The notes: a model not told the origin generated them from the sequence alone. A DNA stretch of 56,730 nt from an uncultured Bacteroidota bacterium (GCA_913062555.1 CAJXVU010000023.1:1-56730); one strand, 5' to 3'. Positions 46,014 through 55,409 are shown, counted from the first letter of the stretch. Program-made: numbers and translations.

Positions 46014-47150
46014 ATGTCATCAGCTCTTGGGTATTATGTTACAGCTATTGTATGTATTATAACAGCTTTTGTGATACAACGCATTTACTTTAAAGAAAAA
46101 CACCGAAAAGCGTCTAAATTATCTTTAAACGGAATTAAATGGTTTGGACTCGCAATATTATCGTGGGGAATAGGTGCTTTAGTAAACATCATTTTAATTT
46201 CCATGAGTGGTATCGAAGCTAATGACTCATTCATTGTTAGTTTAGGCGTATTCTTTTCATTACTCAATTCACTATTTATTTTAATGTCTTTACCTTCTAT
46301 AGAACATGGTGGAAAACGGAATATAGTAATTAAAATTATTGAACGTTTTACAGAAAAAGAAGTCTTCGTGATTTTTGGTGGAATTTTAATAATGATTGCG
46401 TTTGTCTTTTTGGCCTCATTTTCTAATAGTACTCCAAGTAATTCAGGAAATAGTTTTATTTGGCTAATAGATATTCCAATATCGCTTATGGTTGCTTTTG
46501 CACTATTGCATGAACTAAATAAAGCCTTTAGGAATAGAGGTATGAAATTTATGATTCTACCTACCTATGCGCTATTTTTATTAATAGTGATAGCGGTTAC
46601 ACACCGCATTATACCAGAAGCCCAAGCTTTGAAGTTAATGGCTTTGCCTAGTTGGAATTTTCTTGGAGTAGTTACAGCCTTGTCTTTTAAATTTACATTC
46701 ATTTTATTATTTACAATTTTGCTGTACAGTTGGAAGTTATTAGCTGAAAAGGAAGAGCAACAAACGGAATTGGAAAAATTGCAAAACACTCATGACGGTT
46801 TGTTAAAGCAACGAGAATCATTATTATTAGCGAATGAAAGTCATATAGATACTATAAAGCATCTAAAAATTAAATTTACACATCAAAAAAAGAAATACAA
46901 AAAGCTTAAAAAATCTTCTAAAGTAGAATTATCAGACAGACAAAAAGAAGTGTTAGCGAACTTAGGTGTTTGTGGCGAACAAAAATCATATTCAGAAATT
47001 GCCGAAGCCATGCATATTGGAGTTGACGGCTTACAAGCACATATTTATCAAATTAAAAAAGTTTTGAATATTAGTGGTTCAGGAGGTAAAAAACAATTAA
47101 TAGCTTATGCAACCGAAAAGAATTTATTACAATACGCAACCATTTCATAA
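46014..47150 (+). CDS. Membrane protein with C-terminal LuxR-type HTH
   Basis: 378 residues. About seven hydrophobic spans to residue 245, then a coiled coil (EKEEQQTELEKLQ onward to KKYKKLKKSS), then a LuxR/GerE-type helix-turn-helix (LSDRQKEVLANLGVCG, YSEIAEAMHIGVDGLQAHIYQIKKVL). It is likely a membrane-bound transcription regulator. It precedes the agcS gene on the same strand by about 185 bases, so control of that symporter is possible. Confidence 0.75.
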   Translation: MSSALGYYVTAIVCIITAFVIQRIYFKEKHRKASKLSLNGIKWFGLAILSWGIGALVNIILISMSGIEANDSFIVSLGVFFSLLNSLFILMSLPSIEHGGKRNIVIKIIERFTEKEVFVIFGGILIMIAFVFLASFSNSTPSNSGNSFIWLIDIPISLMVAFALLHELNKAFRNRGMKFMILPTYALFLLIVIAVTHRIIPEAQALKLMALPSWNFLGVVTALSFKFTFILLFTILLYSWKLLAEKEEQQTELEKLQNTHDGLLKQRESLLLANESHIDTIKHLKIKFTHQKKKYKKLKKSSKVELSDRQKEVLANLGVCGEQKSYSEIAEAMHIGVDGLQAHIYQIKKVLNISGSGGKKQLIAYATEKNLLQYATIS

Positions 47151-47227
47151 CTATTCAAGTTGAAAATGATAATAAACACACCATTCTCTTATTATTTAAA
47201 ACCCTTATAAACACAATAAAACCAATT

Positions 47228-47247
47228 ACTTAAGTACTTACTTAAGT
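47228..47247. promoter_or_regulatory. Pair of ACTTAAGT palindromes upstream of agcS
   Basis: The palindromic octamer acttaagt occurs twice (47228-47235 and 47240-47247), centres 12 bases apart, about 90 bases before the agcS start. The spacing puts both on nearly the same DNA face, as for an operator. The binding protein is unknown; the upstream LuxR-type regulator is a candidate. Confidence 0.35.
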
Positions 47248-47334
47248 AGATGACCTGTGTATTTTCATTATTACGTAAGCTTTTTTTGTGAGTCGCTAAT
47301 AAGCAACTTAGCGGTAATCAAAATCAAAAAACGA

Positions 47335-48921
47335 ATGAGAAATCAGTTCATGTTATTCAGTATTCTATTAGCACCCGTTTTAATTTCAGCACAAGAAAAC
47401 ACATCTGGTTTGGATGACAGAATCAATCAACTATTTGTAGATTCAACCGGATGGTTTGCCAATGCGATGTTGTCTAAAATCCCAATTACTTCAACTATTG
47501 GTATTCCTTGGGTGCTGATCGTACTGATTTTAGGAGCTTTGTATTTTTCGATTTATTTTAAGTTTATCAATTTCAATGGATTTTTTACTGCAATAAATGT
47601 TGTTCGAGGGAAGTATGATGCTATTGATACTCACGAACCGCAAGAAGATATCTTAAAAACAATAAAGATAGAAAGCAAAGGAGAAGTTTCTCATTTTCAA
47701 GCGCTAACTGCAGCGCTGTCCGCGACAGTTGGTTTAGGAAATATTGCAGGGGTAGCAATTGCTCTGTCTATTGGAGGCGCAGGCGCTACTTTTTGGATGA
47801 TTTTAATAGGGCTATTAGGCATGGCTTCAAAATTTGTAGAATGTACTTTAGGGGTCAAGTATCGCGAAATAGCTAGCGATGGCACTGTTTTTGGAGGGCC
47901 AATGTATTATTTGAAAAATGGTTTACGAGAATTAGGGTTTGTGAAACTTGGAAAGATACTATCCGTCATTTTTGCTATCATGTGTGTAGGAGGATCTTTT
48001 GGAGGAGGGAATATGTTTCAGGTAAATCAGGCGTTTAAATTATTTGAATATGTTACTGGAGGTGAGCAAAGTTTTATCCATGGTAAAGGATGGGTATTTG
48101 GATTAATTATGGCCATATTAGTAGGAATAGTTATTATTGGTGGCATTAAAAAAATAGCAAAAGTAACTGAAAAAATTGTCCCGATTATGGTGGGGGTATA
48201 TGTGCTTGCTATAATTATTATATTGATGCTGAATTATACCGAAATACCAAATGCTTTTAAAGCAATTTTTGATGGTGCATTTAGTCCTATAGGAGTCGCA
48301 GGGGGGATAATTGGAGTGCTTGTTCAAGGTTTTCAGAGGGCAGCATTTTCAAATGAAGCAGGTATAGGGTCAGCGTCTATTGCGCATTCTGCAGTGAAGA
48401 CTAATTATGCTGCAAGCGAAGGATTAGTAGCACTATTAGAACCTTTTATTGATACCGTAATTGTTTGTACAATGACCGCGTTGGCTTTGATCATTACAGG
48501 GCAAGTAGCTGTTGGTACAGGGGTGTCTTTTGAGCAAGGTGCTATTTTAACCGCTAAAGCATTGGAAAGTGGTGTTTCCTGGTTTCCATATGTACTAGCT
48601 GTAGCCGTAATATTATTTGCTTTTTCTTCCATGATTTCATGGTCATATTACGGGTATCAAGCATGGTCGTATCTCTTTGGTAGAAATAAAAGAATAGGGA
48701 ATAGCTATAAAATAATCTTTTGCATTTTTACAGTTATTGGTGCTGCTGCAAGTTTAAGCGCCGTAATTAGTTTTTCTGATGCCTTGATTTTTGCAATGAT
48801 GGTGCCTAATATGATAGGCTTGTTTTTACTTGCTCCTAAAGTAAACAAGGAATTGAAACGCTATAAATTGGCAATCAGTAAAAAAAGAGATGAGAGACTC
48901 ATTGCTGTTGATGAGGTGTAA
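47335..48921 (+). CDS. Alanine/glycine:cation symporter (AgcS family)
   Basis: 528 residues from ATG 47335, where a hydrophobic leader follows (FMLFSILLAPVLISAQE); an ATG at 47257 is open but adds an unlikely leader. About ten spans. Family segments: SHFQALTAALSATVGLGNIAGVA, FKFVE-like ASKFVECTLGVKYRE, GGPMYYLKNGL, AAFSNEAGIGSASIAHSAV and FAFSSMISWSYYGYQAWSYLFG. Sodium-coupled import of alanine or glycine is the known role. Confidence 0.94.
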   Translation: MRNQFMLFSILLAPVLISAQENTSGLDDRINQLFVDSTGWFANAMLSKIPITSTIGIPWVLIVLILGALYFSIYFKFINFNGFFTAINVVRGKYDAIDTHEPQEDILKTIKIESKGEVSHFQALTAALSATVGLGNIAGVAIALSIGGAGATFWMILIGLLGMASKFVECTLGVKYREIASDGTVFGGPMYYLKNGLRELGFVKLGKILSVIFAIMCVGGSFGGGNMFQVNQAFKLFEYVTGGEQSFIHGKGWVFGLIMAILVGIVIIGGIKKIAKVTEKIVPIMVGVYVLAIIIILMLNYTEIPNAFKAIFDGAFSPIGVAGGIIGVLVQGFQRAAFSNEAGIGSASIAHSAVKTNYAASEGLVALLEPFIDTVIVCTMTALALIITGQVAVGTGVSFEQGAILTAKALESGVSWFPYVLAVAVILFAFSSMISWSYYGYQAWSYLFGRNKRIGNSYKIIFCIFTVIGAAASLSAVISFSDALIFAMMVPNMIGLFLLAPKVNKELKRYKLAISKKRDERLIAVDEV

Positions 48922-48955
48922 ATACTATCTAACACATATTTTCAGATAAAAAATA

Positions 48956-49132
48956 ATGTTTTACATCATCATATTGTTGATAATGCTCCATACGCAAAAT
49001 CAAGAAATCTTTATCAAAAAAGACAGTGATATTAATTCTATTTCACATAATGGTTTGTGTATGGATTGTCGTGTGCTTAATTGTCCTTGTGTTTTTAAGT
49101 CCCTTAATTTTGCATATATTTTACTTTATTAA
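48956..49132 (+). CDS. Doubtful 58-codon ORF
   Basis: A short plus-strand frame with a hydrophobic start (FYIIILLIMLH) and a cysteine cluster CMDCRVLNCPC. It fills the gap between agcS and the large T9SS gene. No family recognised and no clear ribosome-binding context; may be chance. The rest of this 310-base gap holds only one copy of a direct repeat. Confidence 0.2.
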   Translation: MFYIIILLIMLHTQNQEIFIKKDSDINSISHNGLCMDCRVLNCPCVFKSLNFAYILLY

Positions 49133-49142
49133 AAGTACAGTT

Positions 49143-49321
49143 TTTTTGTAAAAATTAACCTTTAGAACAAAGGGTGATAATATTTTACTGATTAACAATC
49201 AGAGCTTAATCTTTTTGAGATAGAAAAGAGCTTATCTTTTTAATGTAAAATGGCTTTTAAATGTACGACCGTCCTGTAGTTTTACGTGAAACCAATAATC
49301 ATTAGTAGGTAGGTCTTCCCC
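49143..49321. repeat. Direct repeat copy 1 (intact 3' end of T9SS gene)
   Basis: The last about 90 coding bases and about 90 downstream bases of the T9SS type B gene match, with many changes, the stretch at 52564-52746 in the same orientation. Shared runs include ttgagat, aaagagctta and ttttaatgtaaa. Confidence 0.7.
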
Positions 49322-52300
49322 ATTAAAAGTACCATCCCATCCTGTTCCGTTAGGGTTAAGTTTTTGGAGTAATTTACCATAACGATCATAAATTAAGATT
49401 TCGCTTTGTAACTGTGATTTACTATTAATACCAAATATATGCCAAGCATCATTATGAGAATCACCATTAGGTGTAAAGAATTTAGGAAAGCCAATAACTG
49501 AAACGATTTCGTTTACGATACCACAATCATTTTTGTCCCTAACATAAATTGTATGTAGTCCAGGCGGTACATTTTCTAAAAAATTACGGTCTTGGTAAGG
49601 ACCATTAATGTGATTAAGTGAAAATTCGTAATCGCCTTCACCAGAAACGATAACGGTTATAGCATTATTGGAAGACACATCTATGACCTCAATATTTTCG
49701 ACAGTTGCAATATTAGATGGCAATACTGTAATCGTTCTTTGTGTATTACAATCGTTGATATTAGCAACAGTCACAGTGTATGTACCAGGAGCATTAATTT
49801 GTATCTCCTGAGTTGTTTCTCCAGTTGACCAGACATATGTAAATTCAGTAGCAGGGTTACTAATAAGGCTAGCATCTAAAGTAATAGTTTGCGGGAAGTA
49901 ATTGAGACAATACAACGTTTCAAATTGGGTCTCTATATTCGGGAGTTCATAAATTGATAGTTCAACTAGAGCAATACCATAACAGGCATTATCGTTTTCT
50001 ATTCTTGCATAAATAGTTTGTGAATAAGCAACAGTATTTGTGAAAGACGTATTCAATTTATTCTGCTCAAGGAGTGAATCTTCATAAGTTTCATAATAAC
50101 TTATAGTCAATGTTATTGGTAAGCCGTTTAAAACTGTAGTATCTGCCAGACTAAGGTCAAAATTATAAAACCCATCCTCGACACCATCGTCATCGCAATG
50201 GCTAAGAAATGCATCATTGGCATCTGTGGCAGTAACGTCTAATAATAATTTTGAAATACTATAGCAACCAGTAATATCATTAATCACCTGTACGAAAATA
50301 GTTTGAGGATTAAGAGTGTTGTTAAATGAGTTGCCATCAATTTCATTAATATCGATTTGTGCATCTATTAAGCTTAAGAAAAACTTTGTTGATCGGTCAG
50401 TGACTCCACCTGTTAAATCATCATTGGCTTCAGTAAGGTTAAATAATGTAAATCCATCTGGATTACCATCGTCATCACATTGCAATAAAGAAGAGTCGAA
50501 AGATTCAGGTAATAAATTGATTATTAAATTAAATGATGTTGTATCATAACATTCCGTATTATCAACATTTTCAATCCTAACAAAAACCTCTTTTGTATTT
50601 GGAGTTGTATTATAATAATTTGTTGGCAAGGGATTATTGCTTGAGTTTGCATCGATTTGTGAATTGTAATAAGTTATGACATATTGCAAAGCATTTTGAG
50701 TTCCTAGAACAACAGGATTGAGTGTTGATAAATCAAAGTCTCGTTGGCCATTCATGTCATTACCATCAGTATCATCATCACATATTTCCCAATCACCAAT
50801 GGTATTAGCCGTTGGTGTATTAAAAACTTCTAAAGTAAATGACGTGGTGTCATAACAATTAATATTTCCGTTGTTATGAATTCTAGCATATATAGTTTTT
50901 GGATTGCTAGTATTACTATAAATGCCAATAATTTCGTTTTCATTATTATCGGCGTCATCCTGAGATTCAAAATAATGCACACTATAAATGGTATTATCTT
51001 GTGCTCCTAATACTTCATTGTCTTGAGATGTGAAATCGTAAGACCAAATTGCATCATTATCATTATCACAAGTTAAAATATTACTGGGTTGATTAGCTAC
51101 TGGTATTTCATAATACAATATTTTGGCTAAACCATTTGTGCATACAACATTATTATTGTCAAAAAATAATTCGTAGGTTCCAGACTCTGTAATTAATAAA
51201 CTGGAGGTAGTATTAGCTATAAGCACTCCATCTTTATACCATTTATAAACGGCACCGGGGATATCGTCGTAACTTAAGGTATAAGTTTCACCTTCACATA
51301 GAGTTAATAGTTGATTCAAAGATCCATTATTAATAATATCTATATCTTCTTCTTTATTATAAATAGATTCAAAATATGGAGGTAGAGACCAACCTGATAA
51401 ATTAGGACTAATATCAATGCCTTGATGTATATAATTACAAGTTGCACCAATACCGTTTGGATTATTAATGACGTTTAGATAGGGATCCCCATTCCAAAAG
51501 TCATATCTAGACGTTCTATAGATTTTACCATTAGAACCTATTTGGAGGGTGGAAAAAAAACCAAACCGTTCATCTACTTTATATTCAGAAGTTTGAATAT
51601 CTTGAGTTTGTAAATTAAATTGAGTTAAGGTTGATTTAAACAAGAGTGGATCTGTAGAATTATCTGAACCAAGGGGATAAGTATTAGCATTACGTGAGTT
51701 TATATATAATAATTTACTATTAGAAGAAAATTCAAAGCTACTTATATTAATGGTTCCTAAAAGCCCACTGTGATCAAATTTGGTTATTTCTAGCATGCGT
51801 TTATTAGAAACGACACCTGTGTTTTTATTAAAATTGAATAGTCCAATATTCGTAGAATTACTATCACTGATTGGAGTAGCAAGGGTACTTCCATCAGGAG
51901 ATGTTTTTATAATATAAGAAGATAAAATTGGTTGGAAAAAATTAGATGTCACTGGGTTAATATTTAGTCCAGCTTTTGTTAGTTCGTAGCTATGAAATGA
52001 CAAATTATTTGCTTGATTGTTATCTGAAGAAGTGATGATCCATATAGACTGAGATTCGCAATCTTTGAGCAAAGCTGTAATACCTATACAATTTTCATGA
52101 ATTATCACATTTTTTTCTATGACATCGCCTAGGCCTCCGTTTAAGGTCATGTCAATAACAGCGTATATAAACCCTTGATTTAAACTAGCGGCAAAGATAT
52201 AATATATATTTGGGTTCTTAGGTGCTGGAATTATTATACGAGATTGCCGCCCCCAAGTTACTGGAAGCATGCCCCTACCATTTGGCATAAGCTCATGGTT

Positions 52301-52546
52301 TTTATTATACACGTTACTATTATTATTATTACTATTACGTGTGTAAAATAAAAGATTACCATCCTTATCTGATATTGTTGCTGAATCGTCATTTCCAATC
52401 TGCCCATCATTTAATGAAGTAACCGTGTCATTAACCAAATCAAAATTAATACCTGCGTATTCAGAAAAATACCAATTAACACCTTGATTTTGCGAGTAAG
52501 TTTGTATGCAAAATAAAAATAGTATTAAAGCTTTTAGTTGTTTCAT
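49232..52546 (-). CDS. T9SS type B sorting-domain surface protein
   Basis: 1104 residues with a signal peptide (ALILFLFCIQTYSQ). The N-terminal 400 residues look like a beta-propeller-like region (FYTRNSNNNNSNVYNKNHEL, GKIYRTSRYDFWNGDPYL). The middle has about four repeats of about 95 residues, each with CDDD(G/N)...DGF..FDL and I(Y/F)(A/V)RIEN...CY, resembling Ig-like / PKD-type surface repeats. The C-terminus FFTPNGDSHNDAWHIFG ... DLPTNDYWFHVKLQDGR ... HFTLKR is the gliding-motility / type B sorting domain, which directs secretion by the type IX system. Confidence 0.92.
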   Translation of the reverse strand: MKQLKALILFLFCIQTYSQNQGVNWYFSEYAGINFDLVNDTVTSLNDGQIGNDDSATISDKDGNLLFYTRNSNNNNSNVYNKNHELMPNGRGMLPVTWGRQSRIIIPAPKNPNIYYIFAASLNQGFIYAVIDMTLNGGLGDVIEKNVIIHENCIGITALLKDCESQSIWIITSSDNNQANNLSFHSYELTKAGLNINPVTSNFFQPILSSYIIKTSPDGSTLATPISDSNSTNIGLFNFNKNTGVVSNKRMLEITKFDHSGLLGTINISSFEFSSNSKLLYINSRNANTYPLGSDNSTDPLLFKSTLTQFNLQTQDIQTSEYKVDERFGFFSTLQIGSNGKIYRTSRYDFWNGDPYLNVINNPNGIGATCNYIHQGIDISPNLSGWSLPPYFESIYNKEEDIDIINNGSLNQLLTLCEGETYTLSYDDIPGAVYKWYKDGVLIANTTSSLLITESGTYELFFDNNNVVCTNGLAKILYYEIPVANQPSNILTCDNDNDAIWSYDFTSQDNEVLGAQDNTIYSVHYFESQDDADNNENEIIGIYSNTSNPKTIYARIHNNGNINCYDTTSFTLEVFNTPTANTIGDWEICDDDTDGNDMNGQRDFDLSTLNPVVLGTQNALQYVITYYNSQIDANSSNNPLPTNYYNTTPNTKEVFVRIENVDNTECYDTTSFNLIINLLPESFDSSLLQCDDDGNPDGFTLFNLTEANDDLTGGVTDRSTKFFLSLIDAQIDINEIDGNSFNNTLNPQTIFVQVINDITGCYSISKLLLDVTATDANDAFLSHCDDDGVEDGFYNFDLSLADTTVLNGLPITLTISYYETYEDSLLEQNKLNTSFTNTVAYSQTIYARIENDNACYGIALVELSIYELPNIETQFETLYCLNYFPQTITLDASLISNPATEFTYVWSTGETTQEIQINAPGTYTVTVANINDCNTQRTITVLPSNIATVENIEVIDVSSNNAITVIVSGEGDYEFSLNHINGPYQDRNFLENVPPGLHTIYVRDKNDCGIVNEIVSVIGFPKFFTPNGDSHNDAWHIFGINSKSQLQSEILIYDRYGKLLQKLNPNGTGWDGTFNGEDLPTNDYWFHVKLQDGRTFKSHFTLKR

Positions 52547-52563
52547 CCCTATTAAAAATACAA

Positions 52564-52746
52564 CTTTTGTAAGTACATATCAGCCTTTAACGTAAAGGAT
52601 GATAATGCTTTACTAATTAATTACCGGTGCTTTATGTTTTTTGAGATGGGAAAGAGCTTATCGTTTTAATGTAAAAAAAAATGGCATTTAAATATACGGC
52701 CATCTTGTAACTTAACTTGAAACCATTAATCGTTGGTTGGTAAGTC
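52564..52746. repeat. Direct repeat copy 2 (decayed)
   Basis: Second copy of the T9SS 3' end plus its downstream flank (see 49143-49321). It lies just before the start of the intact gene. Confidence 0.7.
52658..52746 (-). pseudogene. Remnant of a second T9SS type B gene
   Basis: Read in the frame of the sorting domain it gives DLPTND, a stop, WFQVKLQDGRIFKCHF, two extra Phe codons from a lengthened T run, then TLKR and TAA. The equivalent in the intact gene is DLPTNDYWFHVKLQDGR then TFKSHFTLKR, so a Tyr codon has become TAA (52728-52726). Only the last 27 codons survive, fused to a SnoaL-like fragment. Confidence 0.75.
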
Positions 52747-53147
52747 TGCGAATATAATATTGTCATAACCATTCCTCTCACAGCATCATAATCTCCAATG
52801 AAAACCACCTCTTCTGCAGGTTCTCTCTGATCAATATTTTTATTATCTCCTCGACCTATAAAAGATTCTTTTAAATTGGCTCTTATTTCACTTCTGCCTT
52901 TAAGTAAAGGTCTTTCAGGAACCATATAAACTGCATTTTTAGCAAAAAGGGATGCACATTACTCAAAATCGGCTACTACATGAGTTCGAACATATTCTCC
53001 AGTTATTTGCTGAACTTCCTCTAAATCCGACACATTGCTTATTAATACACTCTGATTTGGGAATTCTGTTGAAGCATATTTACTCCCATACTAAAATCCT
53101 ATTATGAAAATAAATACTACTAACATTATTCCGATAAAAGATTTCAT
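52747..53147 (-). pseudogene. SnoaL/NTF2-like exported protein, broken
   Basis: From ATG 53147 the frame reads a signal peptide (MKSFIGIMLVVFIFIIGF), then TAG at 53093-53091, YGSKYASTEFPNQSVLIS, then VQQITGEYVRTHVVADFE, TAA at 52961-52959, CASLFAKNAVYMVPERPLL and GDYDAVRGMVM, which is a DUF4440/ketosteroid-isomerase-like fold. Both stops fit C-to-T changes in glutamine codons (CAG, CAA). The 3' end is cut off at the T9SS remnant. The open frame seen at 52632-52925 is the tail of this pseudogene running out of frame. Confidence 0.75.
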
Positions 53148-53490
53148 GGTTGTTCGATTTTAGTTTTATTTTAAATAAAAGATAACGGTTTGCATATAAT
53201 TAGTTGCGTGTATAATCATGTAGTTTAGTAAATATAAACCGAATAGAAAATCCGAGAGGATTTTCATTAATAAGCAAAAACTCAGCAATTAATTATACAG
53301 TGTGTTACCATTAGTTTTTTACTATGCATATAAATAAATTTCATCTTATTCATCTTATTCATCTTCTGTATTTTATGCATCTTATTCATCTTTATTTATG
53401 TTATATTCGTTTTTTTTTTATAATCTAGACCAACCTTTCTTCTGCTCTCTTTACTTGAGTTGATTTTAGACGAATCTTAAAAACAACTCT
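53148..53490. other. Gene-free region before the T9SS type A operon
   Basis: No gene seen. Contains a short tandem repeat (53340-53392, described separately) and very AT-rich DNA; the promoter of the following operon should be here but no clean TAnnTTTG was found. Confidence 0.45.
53340..53392. repeat. 9-base tandem repeat
   Basis: Units of ttcatctta recur (about three in the left cluster, two in the right), separated by a short different stretch. Located about 100 bases before the T9SS type A gene. Confidence 0.7.
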
Positions 53491-53961
53491 ATGAAAAGAA
53501 CTATGCAATTAGCGTGTTTTCTATGCGCTACAACTTCAATTTATTCACAACAAACCATATCGGCCTCAGGTGGTGAAGCCACAGGCGATGGCACAGTCAG
53601 TTATTCGGTTGGGCAATTGGTAAACAATATGAATATTGGAAGTAATGGCACTGTAACCCAAGGCGTACAACAAACGATAGAATTTGCTGTTTTAAGCAAT
53701 CCTGAACTGATAGCACTTACTTTATCAGCCGTAACCTACCCTAACCCAACCACAGACTATATTGTTTTGGCTTTAACCAATGCTTCACTCACAGATTTAA
53801 GTTATATGATGTTCGATGTTCAAGGGCGCTTAGTCACGAAAGGAAAAGTACAACAAGAAGCAACACAAATAGCCATGAAAAATTTGGAGACCGGTGTTTA
53901 TATCTTAAAAGTCAACCAAAACAACAGCGAATTAAAAACATTTAAAATCATTAAAAAGTAA
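53491..53961 (+). CDS. Small T9SS type A sorting-domain protein
   Basis: 156 residues with a signal peptide (QLACFLCATTSIYSQQ). Residues 20-70 contain ASGGEATGDGTVSYSVGQLV, a segment shared by many Bacteroidota surface proteins. The C-terminal 75 residues are a type A sorting domain (VTYPNPTTDYIVLAL, LETGVYILKVNQNN, KTFKIIKK). Exported by T9SS to the surface. It is 5 bases from the next gene, so the two are one operon. Confidence 0.9.
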   Translation: MKRTMQLACFLCATTSIYSQQTISASGGEATGDGTVSYSVGQLVNNMNIGSNGTVTQGVQQTIEFAVLSNPELIALTLSAVTYPNPTTDYIVLALTNASLTDLSYMMFDVQGRLVTKGKVQQEATQIAMKNLETGVYILKVNQNNSELKTFKIIKK

Positions 53962-53966
53962 ATACT

Positions 53967-55229
53967 ATGAACAAATTTTACACATTGTTATCAGCATTAC
54001 TTATAACAGTTACTGCATTTGCACAATCACCAGAGAGTATGAGTTACCAAGCAGTAGTTAGAGACGGTTCTGATATTTTGGTAAGCAATGCAACCACGCC
54101 TATTCAGATAAGCATATTACAAGGTACTACAGCAGTTTATGTAGAAACCCAAACACCAACCACTAATGCAAACGGACTGTTAAGTATTGAGATTGGAGGC
54201 GGCGAAGCAGTAGTAGTAAGTGGCGTCTTCTCTGATATTAATTGGAGCACTGATACCTATTTTATAAAAACAGAAGTAGATGTAGATAACAATGGAAGTT
54301 ACGATGTAAATGGCACCAGCCAGTTATTAAGTGTGCCTTATGCAATGCATTCTAAAACAGCTACCACTTTACCTGGCGGAATAGACGAGGCTTTTATAGG
54401 TGTTTTAGAAGCTAGAATTACAGCTTTAGAAGATTTGCTTGAACCGGCAGTAGGCCAGCAGGAATTCACCACACCAGGTAGTTATTCATGGACCGCACCC
54501 GCTGGGGTGACTAGCGTCTCAGTGGTTGCCATCGGCGGCGGCGGCGGCGGTGGCAGAAACGGTGACACCGGGCAAACCCCCGGTGGTGATTCCTACTTCA
54601 TCGATGCCTCTACAGTGAGGGGCGGCGGTGGCGGCCATGGGATTGACACGTTTGGCACGTTTACCGGTGATGGCGGTGGTAACGGCGGTTATTCGAATTC
54701 GACGGGATCCTCTTTCTCTGGGGGCGGGGGAGCCGGAGGCTACTCGGGTTCCGGAGGCAATGGCGGCATTGGCAATGGCACTGGAACCACCCAAGTTGCA
54801 GGCGGTGACGGCGCGGGCGGCGGTGGCGGCGGTGGCGGCTGGGCTTCTGGCGGCGGTGTTGGAATCTATGGACAAGGCCCGAGTGGTTCCGGCTCATCCA
54901 TCGGCGCTGCTGAGGGCGGTGGCGGTGGTTCGGGGGGCGTTGATGGCAAGACCTACACCGATGGCAGCAACTCAAGCTCTCTCATTCAGCGCGGCGGGGC
55001 ATTCGGCGGCGGCGGCGGGTCGACTTACTACTACGGTGGCTCTGGCGGCGGCCTGGGCTGGAAGAACAGCATTGCCGTGCAACCTGGAACAACCTACACC
55101 GTAGTGGTTGGCGACGGTGGCTTACCCGATGTCCAGTGGCAGTACGCGGGTCAAGGCGGCTCGGGCGCCGTGCGCATCATTTGGGGTCCGGACCGATCAT
55201 TCCCATCCACCAATACGAATGACCAATAG
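53967..55229 (+). CDS. Chimeric exported protein with glycine-rich foreign C-terminus
   Basis: 420 residues. The first about 162 are flavobacterial: signal peptide (LSALLITVTAFAQ), a beta domain seen in many Bacteroidota surface proteins (MSYQAVVRDGSDILVSNATT, LLSVPYAMHSKT), and a short coiled coil (LEARITALEDLLEP). From about 54455 the DNA becomes strongly GC-rich, and the protein becomes a glycine-rich domain opening with FTTPGSYSWTAPAGVTSVSV and ending GAVRIIWGP...SFPSTNT, like glycine-rich proteins of marine phages and cyanobacteria (recollection). No T9SS sorting signal remains. A module has apparently replaced the native C-terminus. Confidence 0.85.
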   Translation: MNKFYTLLSALLITVTAFAQSPESMSYQAVVRDGSDILVSNATTPIQISILQGTTAVYVETQTPTTNANGLLSIEIGGGEAVVVSGVFSDINWSTDTYFIKTEVDVDNNGSYDVNGTSQLLSVPYAMHSKTATTLPGGIDEAFIGVLEARITALEDLLEPAVGQQEFTTPGSYSWTAPAGVTSVSVVAIGGGGGGGRNGDTGQTPGGDSYFIDASTVRGGGGGHGIDTFGTFTGDGGGNGGYSNSTGSSFSGGGGAGGYSGSGGNGGIGNGTGTTQVAGGDGAGGGGGGGGWASGGGVGIYGQGPSGSGSSIGAAEGGGGGSGGVDGKTYTDGSNSSSLIQRGGAFGGGGGSTYYYGGSGGGLGWKNSIAVQPGTTYTVVVGDGGLPDVQWQYAGQGGSGAVRIIWGPDRSFPSTNTNDQ

Positions 55230-55377
55230 GACTCTTTCGAGGGAGGCGCGTGGAATAGCAGTGAGCTGAAGGACATGACTGGAATAATGTTTATGCAGCA
55301 ACAGGAGCGGATTTCTACTTTCAGTTGATTGGTTCAGTGTGCAAAATTATGGTTGGACAGATTTTTAATTTGAACTA
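55230..55377 (+). pseudogene. Possible remnant of the displaced C-terminus
   Basis: GC-rich sequence continues to about 55285, then drops to normal. In separate frames one can read YAATGADFYFQLIGS and VQNYGWTDF followed by TAA, which might be the lost end of the native protein. Weak: the frames do not join. Confidence 0.25.
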
Positions 55378-55409
55378 TAGAACAGGCGTTAAAATCGCAC
55401 TTATACTTA

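Noticed and set aside
52632..52925. 97-codon open frame on the minus strand
   Set aside because: It is a pseudogene tail (SnoaL-like) that runs out of frame through a T9SS remnant; not a real gene.
53340..53392. Possible CRISPR-like repeat
   Set aside because: The unit is only nine bases, without spacers or cas genes nearby.
54519..55104. Long open frames on both strands inside the glycine-rich module
   Set aside because: They are products of GC-rich DNA with few stops; their translations are Arg/His/Ala-rich low complexity.
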